Positions 16,388-25,757 of a stretch of DNA of 64,000 nt are shown here, in pieces; position 1 is the stretch's first letter, and each line of letters begins with the position of its first letter. Below the pieces are notes generated by a model. That model did no database searches, had not been told where the DNA came from, and worked only from the letters and a program-made list of their open reading frames with translations. The position numbers and the translations under genes were made by a program. The stretch is from Neptuniibacter halophilus (GTDB lineage: Bacteria; Pseudomonadota; Gammaproteobacteria; Pseudomonadales; Balneatricaceae), in the NCBI RefSeq assembly GCF_030295765.1, contig NZ_AP027292.1, positions 186,001 through 250,000 of the forward strand, read 5' to 3'.

Positions 16388-17143
16388 ATGAAATCCTACC
16401 CACAGCAGCTACACCTTTTTTTTAATGCGCTGAGCTTCTTCAGCCGCATCCCGGTGCCCGGCTGGGTAGATTTCCGCCCGGACAATCAGGCCAGAGCACT
16501 GCCCTACCTACCCTGGGTCGGGCTTTTAATCGGCGTATTATCGGCACTGGTTTTCTGGCTCTGTGAGTCAATTCTGCCCACCAGCGTTGCACTGCTGTTA
16601 ACCATAGGCGCAGGCATTCTGCTTACGGGCGGATTACATGAAGATGGTCTGGCCGATTGCTGTGATGGCTTTGGCGGTGGCTGGCAGCGGGACAAAATCC
16701 TGCAGATTATGAAAGATTCTCAGGTCGGCACATTTGGTGTCATAGGCCTTGTTCTGGTGCTGCTGACAAAATATGAGGCACTGCTGCAACTCGAGCAGAT
16801 TATTCCGGCTCTGATTCTCGGCCACACATTAAGCCGCCTTGCCCCCCTGCTGCTGGTTTATCGGGAAAGTTACGTCGGGCTGGAACAGAGCAGCAAATCA
16901 AGCGCCCTGCTGACACCGCCGACACGCACGCAACTTTTATTCGCAGCCCTGCCGGTGCTCCTCTGCCTGCTGTTTCTGCCGGCCAGCTACCTGAGTCTGA
17001 TTCCACTCTGCCTGCTGATCACCCTGTGCATGGCGCGCTACTTTCGGCGCTGGATCGGCGGCTACACCGGCGACTGCCTGGGTTGCTGCCAGCAACTGTG
17101 CGAACTGGCCATCTACCTCTGGCTCTGCCTGTCCTGGTTTTAA
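16388..17143 (+). CDS. cobS: Adenosylcobinamide-GDP ribazoletransferase CobS
   Basis: A 251-residue integral membrane enzyme that joins adenosylcobinamide-GDP to alpha-ribazole in the last steps of cobalamin assembly or salvage. Motifs are FFSRIPVP near the N-terminus, GGLHEDGLADCCDGFGGG (metal and substrate site), and MKDSQVGTFGV, followed by several membrane segments. The ATG at 16388 gives the normal family length; upstream in-frame ATGs would run into the divergent gene. No cobU/cobT/cobC lies next to it and no B12 riboswitch is visible in the 73 bp gap. Confidence 0.92.
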   Translation: MKSYPQQLHLFFNALSFFSRIPVPGWVDFRPDNQARALPYLPWVGLLIGVLSALVFWLCESILPTSVALLLTIGAGILLTGGLHEDGLADCCDGFGGGWQRDKILQIMKDSQVGTFGVIGLVLVLLTKYEALLQLEQIIPALILGHTLSRLAPLLLVYRESYVGLEQSSKSSALLTPPTRTQLLFAALPVLLCLLFLPASYLSLIPLCLLITLCMARYFRRWIGGYTGDCLGCCQQLCELAIYLWLCLSWF

Positions 17144-17253
17144 AGCCAGTTAAAGACGGCCGGCACCGACAATTACCCAGGAAAAGATCAGACCACTCTG
17201 ACGATCCCTGCGCTTTCTGCTAAAATCACGCCTCTTCCATCGGGTAGTGATAC

Positions 17254-18609
17254 ATGAAACGCAAAAACAGTCTGTTCAGCCGTCCAGCCGCCAAAAAACC
17301 GGTAAAATCCCGCGAACCTCTGGCTTACCCTGAAACCCTTGAGATCGAGCGCCTCAGCCACGAAGGCAGAGGTGTTGCCCGGCATCAGGGCAAAACCCTG
17401 TTTATTTCCGGCGCCCTGCCCGGTGAAACCGTGCGTTTCAGTATTGATACAAAACACCGTCGCTTTGATGAAGGTCACTGTGTTGAAGTCATCACCCCGG
17501 CTAACGAACGTACCGACCCGGTCTGCCCGCATTATGGTGTCTGCGGTGGTTGTGACCTGCAGCATCTGGCGCATGATCAGCAGATCAACGCCAAACAGGA
17601 GATTGTGCTGGAGCAGTTACAGCGCCTTGGCAAATTCCGCCCGGAGCAGATCGAAGCACCCATCACCAGCCCCGCCTGGCATTACCGCCGCAGTGCACGC
17701 ATCGGCGTTAACCAGCTATTACGTGATGGCAGCCCGCTGATCGGCTTTCGCCGTCGCGGCAGTAGCAAGCTGACCCAGATCGAGCACTGCCCGGTACTGG
17801 CGCCCGCGCTGGAGCAGATTATGACCGGCCTGCGCGAGGTACTGGCAACCGCCGATCAGTTTAAAGAGATCACGCACGCTGAGCTGACTCAGGGTGATAC
17901 AGAAGGGGCTCTGACCCTTCGGGTAAAAAAGACACCGCAGCCGGAGCTCTGCGTGAAACTTCAGCAGTTAGCTGAAAGCCACAACTTTAAACTGTATCTG
18001 GATAACGGTGAGCAGATCCGCGCCTATGCTGGGGATGCAGAACTGTTTTATCAGCATGCCGCGAGTGGTGCAGAGATCCATTTTAAACCCGGCGATTTTA
18101 TTCAGGTGAATGCCAGCGTGAACCAACAGATGATCGATCGCGCACTGGCCTGGCTTACCCCGTCCGCAGAAGACTCCATCCTCGATCTTTTCTCCGGGGT
18201 CGGTAATTTCACCCTGCCGCTAGCCCGTCAGGCGGGACGCGTTGTTGGCATTGAAGGCGTCGATGAGATGGTGCATCGTGCTCGGGACAATGTTCAACGC
18301 AATCAGCAAAACAACTGCGAATTTTTCCGCGCAGACCTGAGCAAAGATCTGCGCGCAATGGCCTGGTACAAGCAGGGATTCAACAAGATTCTGCTCGACC
18401 CGCCCCGCACCGGTGCGCTGGAAATTATCCGGCAGTTACAGCAGCACAAGGCGGATACAGTCCTCTATGTTTCCTGCAACCCGGCGGCACTGGCAAGAGA
18501 CGGCGCTGAGCTTATCCGGCAGGGCTATCGTGCCAGTCGTTTCTGCGTGATGGATATGTTCCCGCATACCTCTCACGTTGAGTCGCTGGCTCTGTTTGAG
18601 CGCCACTGA
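17254..18609 (+). CDS. rlmD: 23S rRNA (uracil1939-C5)-methyltransferase RlmD
   Basis: A 451-residue SAM-dependent methyltransferase that makes m5U1939 in 23S rRNA. It has an N-terminal basic segment, a TRAM domain (about 25-85), four Fe-S ligands C91, C97, C100 and C179, a SAM-binding motif (DLFSGVGNF) and the catalytic Cys region YVSCNPAALARD near residue 405. Length and all motifs match E. coli RlmD (433 aa). It directly precedes rluA, so two RNA modification enzymes sit in one transcript. Confidence 0.96.
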   Translation: MKRKNSLFSRPAAKKPVKSREPLAYPETLEIERLSHEGRGVARHQGKTLFISGALPGETVRFSIDTKHRRFDEGHCVEVITPANERTDPVCPHYGVCGGCDLQHLAHDQQINAKQEIVLEQLQRLGKFRPEQIEAPITSPAWHYRRSARIGVNQLLRDGSPLIGFRRRGSSKLTQIEHCPVLAPALEQIMTGLREVLATADQFKEITHAELTQGDTEGALTLRVKKTPQPELCVKLQQLAESHNFKLYLDNGEQIRAYAGDAELFYQHAASGAEIHFKPGDFIQVNASVNQQMIDRALAWLTPSAEDSILDLFSGVGNFTLPLARQAGRVVGIEGVDEMVHRARDNVQRNQQNNCEFFRADLSKDLRAMAWYKQGFNKILLDPPRTGALEIIRQLQQHKADTVLYVSCNPAALARDGAELIRQGYRASRFCVMDMFPHTSHVESLALFERH

Positions 18610-18610
18610 G

Positions 18611-19231
18611 ATGATCGAGATTATTTATGCCGATGACGCACTGGTCATCGCTAACAAACCCTGGGATATGCTCTCCGTACCCGGTCGTGGCGAAGATAAG
18701 CAGGACTGCCTCTGGCGCCGGGTGCAGCAGCAATTCCCGACCGCCCGGATCGTCCACCGACTTGATTATGCCACCTCCGGCCTGATGGTTCTGGCGCTGA
18801 CACTGGAAGCACAACGCCAGTTGAGCCGGGCGTTTCAGGAGCGCCAGACACAAAAGCGCTATCAGGCGATTATTGCCGGCACACCCGGACAGCGCTGTGG
18901 CCGCGTGGAGCTACCGCTGCGTTGTGACTGGGAACGTCGCCCATTACAGATAGTCGACCATGAACAGGGGAAAGCAGCGCTGACGCACTGGCAGATCACA
19001 GGAGAACATGAACTGGGAACACGGATCGAACTGACCCCGGTTACCGGCCGCTCTCATCAATTGCGGGTACATATGCAGGCGATTGGCCACCCCATTGTCG
19101 GGGACCGGTTTTATGCCGATGAAAGATCGCAGGCCGCATCGGAAAGACTGCTACTGCACGCGGAACAACTGGCCTTTCCCCACCCGGAAAATGGGAAAGA
19201 GTGCAGTTTCCAGGCACCCTGCCCGTTTTAA
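18611..19231 (+). CDS. rluA: RluA family pseudouridine synthase
   Basis: A 206-residue pseudouridine synthase. HRLDYATSG carries the catalytic D52; RCDWERRP and PVTGRSHQLRVHM-x-x-GHPIVGD are the other RluA motifs. The compact length without an S4 domain matches E. coli RluA, which modifies U746 of 23S rRNA and U32 of several tRNAs. The start at 18611 lies 2 bp after the rlmD stop. The stop overlaps the convergent periplasmic protein gene by 4 bp. Confidence 0.92.
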   Translation: MIEIIYADDALVIANKPWDMLSVPGRGEDKQDCLWRRVQQQFPTARIVHRLDYATSGLMVLALTLEAQRQLSRAFQERQTQKRYQAIIAGTPGQRCGRVELPLRCDWERRPLQIVDHEQGKAALTHWQITGEHELGTRIELTPVTGRSHQLRVHMQAIGHPIVGDRFYADERSQAASERLLLHAEQLAFPHPENGKECSFQAPCPF

Positions 19232-20010
19232 TCCAGATAATTACGGTTGATAGCAGCCAGCTCACCGCTATTGAGCATTGCCTGAAGTTCCTGATCCAGA
19301 ATCTGGCGCAATTCAGGAGACATTGCCGGGCTGTAAACCACCCATTGCGGAGTGGTTCTGAAGCGGGTTGGCAGGACTTTCAGTGAATAGTCGCTGTGCT
19401 TAACCAGATAATTCAGGCCCAGATCGTGGTAATAGAACAACCGAATCTTGCGTTTTGCCACCAGCCTTAGTGCTTCATCCAGACTGTAGATCTTATCAAA
19501 CACTTCGGTGCCCTGATGGCTTTTCAGATAAGCCGCCGAGCTGGTACCAAACAACGCCCCCACACTGATCCCATCTTTGGCCAGCTGAGCAATGGAAGAC
19601 GGCAGGTAGGCCTCATCCTGATGAGCCAGCACCACATTGGAGACGCTGTATACAGGAATCGCTGAATAGATAAAGCGCTTCTCGCGCTCGGCATTGCGAC
19701 CCGCACCACAGTAAATCCCCGCCGGGCCCATTTCGACCTCACGCAAAATGCGTTTAATGGGCAGATACTGGGTATCAATCTTCAGCTCTACCTGACGCTG
19801 TGCCAAACGGCTTTTCAGCCTTTGATAGATCTCACCGCACAACCCGCCGAGGTTAGCGTTTTCCAGAAAATACTTGGGCTGAGAGTTCTGAACCAGCGCA
19901 CGTACTGTCGCATCGGCCTGTACCATTGGGCTGATCAACACCAACGCCGCGGCACAGATAACAGAGCGCAGTCCATAGCGGCTGCGCGAGGTGGGCTTGG
20001 ATAACGGCAC
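19228..20010 (-). CDS. Periplasmic substrate-binding protein (SBP_bac_3 type)
   Basis: A 260-residue protein with a signal peptide (basic N-terminus, hydrophobic core, cleavage near QADA at about 34) and a bacterial extracellular solute-binding domain of the amino-acid family. No permease or ATPase gene is adjacent, so it may be an orphan binding protein, as is frequent in marine Gammaproteobacteria. The ligand is unknown. The region ending at 20010 is close to the divergence from nothing obvious; upstream is the 3' end of the dehydrogenase gene on the same strand. Confidence 0.8.
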   Translation of the reverse strand: MPLSKPTSRSRYGLRSVICAAALVLISPMVQADATVRALVQNSQPKYFLENANLGGLCGEIYQRLKSRLAQRQVELKIDTQYLPIKRILREVEMGPAGIYCGAGRNAEREKRFIYSAIPVYSVSNVVLAHQDEAYLPSSIAQLAKDGISVGALFGTSSAAYLKSHQGTEVFDKIYSLDEALRLVAKRKIRLFYYHDLGLNYLVKHSDYSLKVLPTRFRTTPQWVVYSPAMSPELRQILDQELQAMLNSGELAAINRNYLD

Positions 20011-20066
20011 TACATTCCCCCCAGAATGATCATTGCGGTTACATGCATATTACGTTTGATAATAAA

Positions 20067-21014
20067 CTATACGCCGCGAATATGTCTTCCACCAACAAAC
20101 GCATGAATATTTTCTGCCGTCTGCTGGATAATACGTGTACGTGCCTCGGCACTTCCCCAGGCGATATGCGGTGTAACGATCAGATTCGGCAGCGCCTGAT
20201 CCAACAGCGGGTTACCCTGCCGGGGCGGTTCTTCGCTGAGCACATCGGTCGCAGCCCCTGCGATCTCTCCCGCCTGCAAAGCTGCCAGCAGATCAGCCTC
20301 GTTAACGATGCCTCCCCGCGCTGCATTGATCAGGAACGCATTCGGTTTCATCCGCGCCAGCACAGCCGCATCGATCAGATTTTCGGTATCCTCGGTGAGC
20401 GGGCAATGCAGGCTGAGTACATCGGACATTTCGAGCACCCGGTCCAGGCTGACCCGGCCTGACTGCGCCTGCTCGGAACCCGGTCGCTGCGCGATCAGCA
20501 CCTGCATACCAAACGCACGACCAATCTCAGCCACGCCCTGTCCCAGATGACCATAACCGATAATCCCCAGCGTTTTACCTTTGAGCTCCACGATCGGATG
20601 GGTAAGAAAACAGAACTGTTCTGAACGCTGCCATTCACCCTGCGCCACGTCACGGGAATAGTTAAGCAGATTGGTATGCAGCGCAAGAATCATTGACCAG
20701 ACATGCTGAACAACCGAATCAACACCATAAGCCACACAGTTAGAAACCGGAATACCCAGCTCCGCCGCCGCTTCTTTATCAACCACATTGGTGCCAGTGG
20801 CGACCACACAGATATATTTCAGATCCGGCAACGACTGCAGCAGTTCGCGGGTGAGCGGGGTTTTGTTGGTGATCACAATATCAAAACCTGCCGCCCGCCC
20901 TGCAACATCCTCAGCCCGGGTCAGGGGGTAGGTCACCAGTTCGTCCAGCTCCCTTTGCAGTGGCGTCAGGTCCAGATTTTCCATTCCTTTAAGGTCTAAG
21001 ATCACAGCGCGCAT
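20067..21014 (-). CDS. D-2-hydroxyacid dehydrogenase (hydroxypyruvate reductase-like)
   Basis: A 315-residue NAD(P)-dependent oxidoreductase. The Rossmann motif is GIIGYGHLGQGVAEIG, and the catalytic Arg lies in INAARGGIVNEADL, the Glu in LSEEPP and the His in TPHIAWGS. The best match by motif is the glycerate dehydrogenase/HprA group, which reduces hydroxypyruvate or glyoxylate. Substrate specificity cannot be fixed from sequence. It lies downstream of the bamC terminator, so it is probably transcribed separately. Confidence 0.88.
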   Translation of the reverse strand: MRAVILDLKGMENLDLTPLQRELDELVTYPLTRAEDVAGRAAGFDIVITNKTPLTRELLQSLPDLKYICVVATGTNVVDKEAAAELGIPVSNCVAYGVDSVVQHVWSMILALHTNLLNYSRDVAQGEWQRSEQFCFLTHPIVELKGKTLGIIGYGHLGQGVAEIGRAFGMQVLIAQRPGSEQAQSGRVSLDRVLEMSDVLSLHCPLTEDTENLIDAAVLARMKPNAFLINAARGGIVNEADLLAALQAGEIAGAATDVLSEEPPRQGNPLLDQALPNLIVTPHIAWGSAEARTRIIQQTAENIHAFVGGRHIRGV

Positions 21015-21035
21015 GGTTTTATCCTGTTACAGAAA

Positions 21036-21064
21036 GTAAAAAGGGCCCGTCGGGCCCTTATTAA
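21036..21064 (-). terminator. Terminator of dapA-bamC
   Basis: AAGGGCCCG (21041-21049) and CGGGCCCTT (21051-21059) form a strong stem with A and T flanks, immediately after the bamC stop. Confidence 0.85.
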
Positions 21065-21083
21065 GTTAAGAGAGTGCGTCTGA

Positions 21084-22472
21084 TCAGGCGCCCGGCAGGC
21101 GGTCCTTGATCTCCCACAGAATCTCTTCAGCAATAATAGCGGGTGCAGACACCGCTTCAGCCGTCTGCACACTGAGGAAGACATCACTGCGGGTACGGAT
21201 CATCTTCAACTGATACTGACCGGTGTGTTCAAACTTGCCGGTGCTCTGGTTAAAGATACCGGAGTTATCGCCACCAAAGACATAGATCGGCTTGCCGGCA
21301 AACCAGATTTTGTAACCCTGTTTGTTTGCCGCATCCTGCGGATCATTCAGCAGATCACTGGAACCCTCACCCTGCGCAGCCATGAAACGCTCGGCTGTCT
21401 TGCCGGATGTATAGGTAACACCACCCTCTTCCGGATCGCGTTCAATACCCAGTGCAGACTCCAGTACGCTGGTATCCAGCTTGATCTCACCACGATCTGA
21501 GTGCAACCACTCGAAGAAACCCATCTCTTCCTCGTTTTCAAACGGCGTCGTGGTGGTATAGGTCATATAGAAGACACCGGCACCTTCATCGCGGGTACCC
21601 ACATCCATATCGGCTTCATCCAGCGCCCGGCTGACTTCATTCCAGGCGGTCTGGATATCTGCATTCAGTTTCAGAACCGGGTTACCACGGGAATCACGCC
21701 CCAGTTGGGTGCCCTGACGGCGTTTTTCCTGGAACGCCAGCAGGGTCTGCGCACTGCGCTCACCGGTGGCTTTACCCAGATAACGCAGCATCTCAAACAT
21801 CATGTCGGACTTGTAGCTGACGTCGCGGGCACTTTGCCCCCAATCAATAGCCGTCACTTCTTCGTCAGAGGCAAAACGAACATGCTGCATTGCCACCATG
21901 GTCCGCCCCGGCTCACCATCGACCGGCTTCAGACTAACCCGCAGACGATCTTTGGTAGGCCCCGGAATATCCTGGAAGGTCAGGCGCTTAACCCAGGTAT
22001 CTACAAAGCTGTAGTCTTTCGCTTCATGGTAGATCCACTGGGTTTCCATCACCCCGCGTCGCGGATCAGATTTGGCAATATCGATGCCGTTAAACTGCCA
22101 GAACTCCTGCAGCTTGACCCAGACACTGGTAATCCCTTCGTCGACGATGATGAGTTTTTCACCGTCTTCACGTTTCATGCTGACCGTTTCGCTGCCCGCA
22201 TGGGCATAGAAGAACTCAGGGCGGGGAACAATAAAGTCCCCGCTCCGTGTGGTTGCCACACGACTGACGTCTGGCACCCGCAGGGTATCTTCTGTCTGTT
22301 TTGGCTTCAGGTGACCGGGAACCTGCAACCGTTCAGCCTTCTCAGCCAGCTCATAGTCCTGACTGCGGTCACGGATGATGCCGCTGTCTCCATAGATAGG
22401 ATTGTCATCAATGACACTACAGCCGGAAACCAGAAGACCAGCCAGTACAGATAGAGATACTTGTTTCTTCAT
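21084..22472 (-). CDS. bamC: Outer membrane assembly lipoprotein BamC (long form)
   Basis: A 462-residue lipoprotein with lipobox LVSGC (C18), a BAM complex subunit that helps insert beta-barrel proteins. An unstructured N-terminal stretch rich in D/E/R precedes two helix-grip domains; the first covers roughly residues 90-240, and the second spans from about 280 and continues to the end. It is about 115 residues longer than E. coli BamC (344). The gene follows dapA on the same strand with a 25 bp gap, the standard gammaproteobacterial pair. Confidence 0.92.
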   Translation of the reverse strand: MKKQVSLSVLAGLLVSGCSVIDDNPIYGDSGIIRDRSQDYELAEKAERLQVPGHLKPKQTEDTLRVPDVSRVATTRSGDFIVPRPEFFYAHAGSETVSMKREDGEKLIIVDEGITSVWVKLQEFWQFNGIDIAKSDPRRGVMETQWIYHEAKDYSFVDTWVKRLTFQDIPGPTKDRLRVSLKPVDGEPGRTMVAMQHVRFASDEEVTAIDWGQSARDVSYKSDMMFEMLRYLGKATGERSAQTLLAFQEKRRQGTQLGRDSRGNPVLKLNADIQTAWNEVSRALDEADMDVGTRDEGAGVFYMTYTTTTPFENEEEMGFFEWLHSDRGEIKLDTSVLESALGIERDPEEGGVTYTSGKTAERFMAAQGEGSSDLLNDPQDAANKQGYKIWFAGKPIYVFGGDNSGIFNQSTGKFEHTGQYQLKMIRTRSDVFLSVQTAEAVSAPAIIAEEILWEIKDRLPGA

Positions 22473-22497
22473 TAGTCGAATCGCTTAAATGAATCGC

Positions 22498-23373
22498 TTA
22501 AATAATGTCGCATTTCTGCATTGCTTCACGCACCTGAGCGTGGCAGCCATCTGCCAGCACGGTCAGTGGCAGACGAATACCCAGGCCCATCAGGCCCATC
22601 TCTGCCATCGCCCATTTAACCGGGATCGGGTTCGCTTCTACAAACAACTTCTCATGCAGAGGCATCAGACGGTTGTTCAGGTCACGTGCCTGCTCAGTTT
22701 CTCCGGCCATAGCCAGCCGGCACAGTTCAGACATCTCTGCCGGCGCAACGTTCGCAGTCACAGAAATATTGCCTTTACCGCCACCCAGCATCAGCTCAAC
22801 GGCTGTCGGGTCATCACCGGAATAAACCGCAAAATCTTCCGGCGCACGCTGAATCAGGTCAACGCCACGTTCAACATCACCGGTTGCTTCTTTAATACCG
22901 ACAATATTCGGAACTTCAGCCAGACGCAGCACCGTTTCGGTCTGCATATCACAGGCGGTACGGCCCGGAACGTTATACAGGATCTGATCGATATCGACCG
23001 CTTCAGCGATCGCTTTAAAGTGCTGATACAAACCTTCCTGAGTCGGTTTGTTGTAGTACGGCGTTACGAGCAGACAGGCGTCTGCACCGACACGTTTCGC
23101 TTCTGCGGTCAGCTCAATGGCTTCGGCAGTGGAGTTAGCACCGGTACCGGCGATCACAGGCATGCGACCGGCAACGCGGTCAACCACCCGTTTAATGACC
23201 TGGCAATGCTCATCGCAGTTCAGAGTAGCGGACTCACCGGTGGTGCCCACAGCGACGATGGAATCAGTGCCCTTATCCAGATGCATATCCACCAGTTTGT
23301 CGAGGGCTTCCCAATCGACGTCACCGTTAGAATGCATAGGGGTAACAAGAGCAACAATGCTGCCAGTAATCAT
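22498..23373 (-). CDS. dapA: 4-hydroxy-tetrahydrodipicolinate synthase
   Basis: A 291-residue enzyme that condenses pyruvate with aspartate semialdehyde, the first committed step to diaminopimelate and lysine. The catalytic residues fall at the same positions as in E. coli: T44 and T45 in VGTTGES, Y133 in YNVPGR, R138, and Schiff-base K161 in GIKEATGD. The ATG at 23373 is chosen over 23385 because GGAG sits 8 nt before it and it gives the family N-terminus MITGS. It is co-transcribed with bamC. Confidence 0.97.
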   Translation of the reverse strand: MITGSIVALVTPMHSNGDVDWEALDKLVDMHLDKGTDSIVAVGTTGESATLNCDEHCQVIKRVVDRVAGRMPVIAGTGANSTAEAIELTAEAKRVGADACLLVTPYYNKPTQEGLYQHFKAIAEAVDIDQILYNVPGRTACDMQTETVLRLAEVPNIVGIKEATGDVERGVDLIQRAPEDFAVYSGDDPTAVELMLGGGKGNISVTANVAPAEMSELCRLAMAGETEQARDLNNRLMPLHEKLFVEANPIPVKWAMAEMGLMGLGIRLPLTVLADGCHAQVREAMQKCDII

Positions 23374-23670
23374 TTTATTCTCCATGAGATATATATCAGG
23401 TTAAGCAAGGGACAAAACTACTCTGCCCCAGTGCTTATTACAACCTTAAAACTATACTTATCCCGCCCTAGCTATATGAAAAAATTAATTTTTTGCAGAA
23501 GCGGGGTCGTTTCCCGGCGAACCCGGCCAGAATCAGGATCCCGGAAAAGATCGCTGTGCCGATTCCCGGTACAGCTTATAATCCGAACCATATCTGGTAT
23601 CGTATAAAAGGGTCGTTATTCTATACGATTTTTCACTTTGTTGAGTAGCCATCATCACTAAGGATTTATT

Positions 23671-24138
23671 ATGAGCAGCGTAGCTATTGGCCAGAAAGTG
23701 CCTGATTTTACCGCCCAGGCCACCAGCGACATGAGCGTTACCCTGAGCGAACTGCAGGGCAAAAACCTGGTTATCTACTTTTACCCTAAGGACAGCACAC
23801 CGGGCTGCACCACTGAAGGCCAGAATTTTCGTGATGCGATCGATCAGTTTGAAGCCGCCAACACGGTCATTTTCGGGGTATCCCGCGATGGCCTGCGCGC
23901 CCACGAAAACTTCCGCAGCAAACAGTCATTTCCGTTCGAGTTGATCAGCGATCCTGATGAAGCGCTGTGCAAACTGTTTGATGTGATTAAGCTGAAGAAA
24001 AACTATGGCCGGGAATATATGGGCATCGATCGTTCAACCTTCCTGATTGATGCCGAAGGCGTGCTGCGCAACGAATGGCGCAGCGTAAAAGTCAAAGGTC
24101 ATGTAGACGAGGTACTGGCAGCCGCCCAGGCCCTGTAA
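23671..24138 (+). CDS. bcp: Thiol peroxidase Bcp (peroxiredoxin Q)
   Basis: A 155-residue cytosolic peroxiredoxin that reduces hydroperoxides. The peroxidatic Cys is C46 in STPGCTTEG. The resolving Cys usually found five residues later in E. coli Bcp is absent; the only other Cys is near residue 103 (EALCKLF), so it may act as a 1-Cys or atypical enzyme. A TAAGGA ribosome binding site precedes the ATG. It is divergent from dapA, an arrangement conserved in Pseudomonas. Confidence 0.93.
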   Translation: MSSVAIGQKVPDFTAQATSDMSVTLSELQGKNLVIYFYPKDSTPGCTTEGQNFRDAIDQFEAANTVIFGVSRDGLRAHENFRSKQSFPFELISDPDEALCKLFDVIKLKKNYGREYMGIDRSTFLIDAEGVLRNEWRSVKVKGHVDEVLAAAQAL

Positions 24139-24155
24139 GCCATCCTGAGCGGTAC

Positions 24156-25232
24156 TCAGGTACCGCTCTCCTCCACACCGACCTGCTGCACCTTCGGCCA
24201 GGCATTCACCACGGCCTTGAACAAAGTTGCCAGCGGGATCGCAAAGAACAGCCCCCAGAAGCCCCAAAGCCCACCGAAGACCAGCACCGCTACGATAATA
24301 GCCACCGGATGCAGGTTAACCGCTTCCGAAAATAACAGCGGCACCAGCACGTTACCATCGAGCGCCTGAATAATGCCGTAGGCGATCATCAGGTACATGA
24401 ACTCGCTGCTCCAGCCCCACTGGAAGAAGGCGATCAACGCCACCGGCAAGGTGACCAGTGCCGCGCCGATGTAGGGAATCAGCACCGACAGCCCCACCAG
24501 AATCCCAAGCAGGGCCGCATAGTTAATACCCAGAAATACGAAGGTCACATAAGTCACCGCACCGACTACGATAATCTCTATCGCCTTACCACGAATGTAG
24601 TTAGCGATCTGATCATCCATCTCCACCCAGACCTTGGTCATCATCTCGCGTTTTTCCGGCAGAAATGAAACCCACCAGTTAGCCAGCGACGCGCCATCCT
24701 TGAGGAAGAAAAACACCAGAATCGGTACCAGTACCAGGTAGATCAGCAGCGCGATAATATTGGTGATTGAGTTCAGTGAGAAGGTCACCACCCACTGCCC
24801 CATCTGCGAAAGCTCCGTTGCCGCCAGGCTGATCAGCTCACGAATCCGTTCCTCAGAGATCATCTCCGGGTAACGCTCCGGCAACAGCAGAAGCACGGAC
24901 TGGGTCTGCGACATAATTCCGGGAAGCTCATTAAACAGGTTAACCGACTGACGCCAGGCCAACGGCATAACGATCAACAGTAAAGCCGCCAGCCCCCCGA
25001 CAAAAGCCAGAAAGACCAGCACCACCGACAGCAAATGCGGCACGTTAAGCTGCTTCAGGCGGTTGACGCCCCCCTGCATCAGAAACGCCAGAATAATCCC
25101 GGCGAATACCGGCGCAAGCGCCTGCCCCAGAGTAAGAATAACCACCAGAGACCCGGCCAGCAGGACAAACAACAGCAGCGCTTCCTCATCGGAGAAGTAG
25201 CGATCAATCCATTTACTGAAAATCTTGCGCAT
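24156..25232 (-). CDS. perM: AI-2E family transporter/PerM-like permease
   Basis: A 358-residue membrane protein of the UPF0118/AI-2E family with about 7-8 segments, a long cytosolic loop (about 140-200) and the conserved IPYIGAALVTLPVALIAF segment. It sits in the bepA-tusA-perM-bcp neighbourhood seen in Pseudomonas. Substrates proposed for this family include AI-2 and Na+/H+; none can be assigned here. It ends 18 bp from the convergent bcp stop and begins 11 bp after the tusA-like stop. Confidence 0.88.
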   Translation of the reverse strand: MRKIFSKWIDRYFSDEEALLLFVLLAGSLVVILTLGQALAPVFAGIILAFLMQGGVNRLKQLNVPHLLSVVLVFLAFVGGLAALLLIVMPLAWRQSVNLFNELPGIMSQTQSVLLLLPERYPEMISEERIRELISLAATELSQMGQWVVTFSLNSITNIIALLIYLVLVPILVFFFLKDGASLANWWVSFLPEKREMMTKVWVEMDDQIANYIRGKAIEIIVVGAVTYVTFVFLGINYAALLGILVGLSVLIPYIGAALVTLPVALIAFFQWGWSSEFMYLMIAYGIIQALDGNVLVPLLFSEAVNLHPVAIIVAVLVFGGLWGFWGLFFAIPLATLFKAVVNAWPKVQQVGVEESGT

Positions 25233-25243
25233 GGCGTGCCTGG

Positions 25244-25498
25244 TTAACCCCGTTTGATCAGGTAGATATAAGGTTCTTGATCGGTCTCAGCCGCCAGCAG
25301 CTCGTGTGCGGACTGATCGGTATAAGATTTGAAATCGCGGATGGAGCCACTGTCAGTTGCCACCACTTTCAGGACCTGACCTTCGCTTAGGCGGTTCAGT
25401 GCCTGCTTGGCTTTGAGCAGCGGCAGCGGGCAATTCAGCCCCGAGGCATCAAGGAGTTCGTCGTAGGCATATTCCGTCATCTGGGTCTCTTCAGGCAT
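25244..25498 (-). CDS. TusA/SirA-like sulfur carrier protein
   Basis: An 84-residue protein (78 if it starts at the second Met, 25480, which has GAAGAG before it). ASGLNCPLPLLKAKQAL holds the conserved CPxP motif with the persulfide-bearing Cys. The role is sulfur relay, for example to tRNA thiolation or molybdenum cofactor synthesis; this genomic position corresponds to the PA1006-type protein of Pseudomonas, linked to molybdenum homeostasis. It is translated just before perM. Confidence 0.88.
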   Translation of the reverse strand: MPEETQMTEYAYDELLDASGLNCPLPLLKAKQALNRLSEGQVLKVVATDSGSIRDFKSYTDQSAHELLAAETDQEPYIYLIKRG

Positions 25499-25757
25499 CA
25501 GCGATTTGGATTTAATCGGGCACTATATAACATATTCCCGGACAGGCCCTAACCCTTTACAGCAAAAACGGAACTCCGCAGCCGATCCGGCGCGGATTTA
25601 CTCTCCGGGTTAAGCCATTCATGTTTAAAGATTGATGAACCGGGCCAGACGCAGGGAACTTTCGGACCGGTATTCAGATCTTAACCTTTTATTTTTAAAA
25701 CAGGACCACAGATAACGTATAGTGGACCTTAGTTGCTTTTTTATTTTGGACAGGGAT

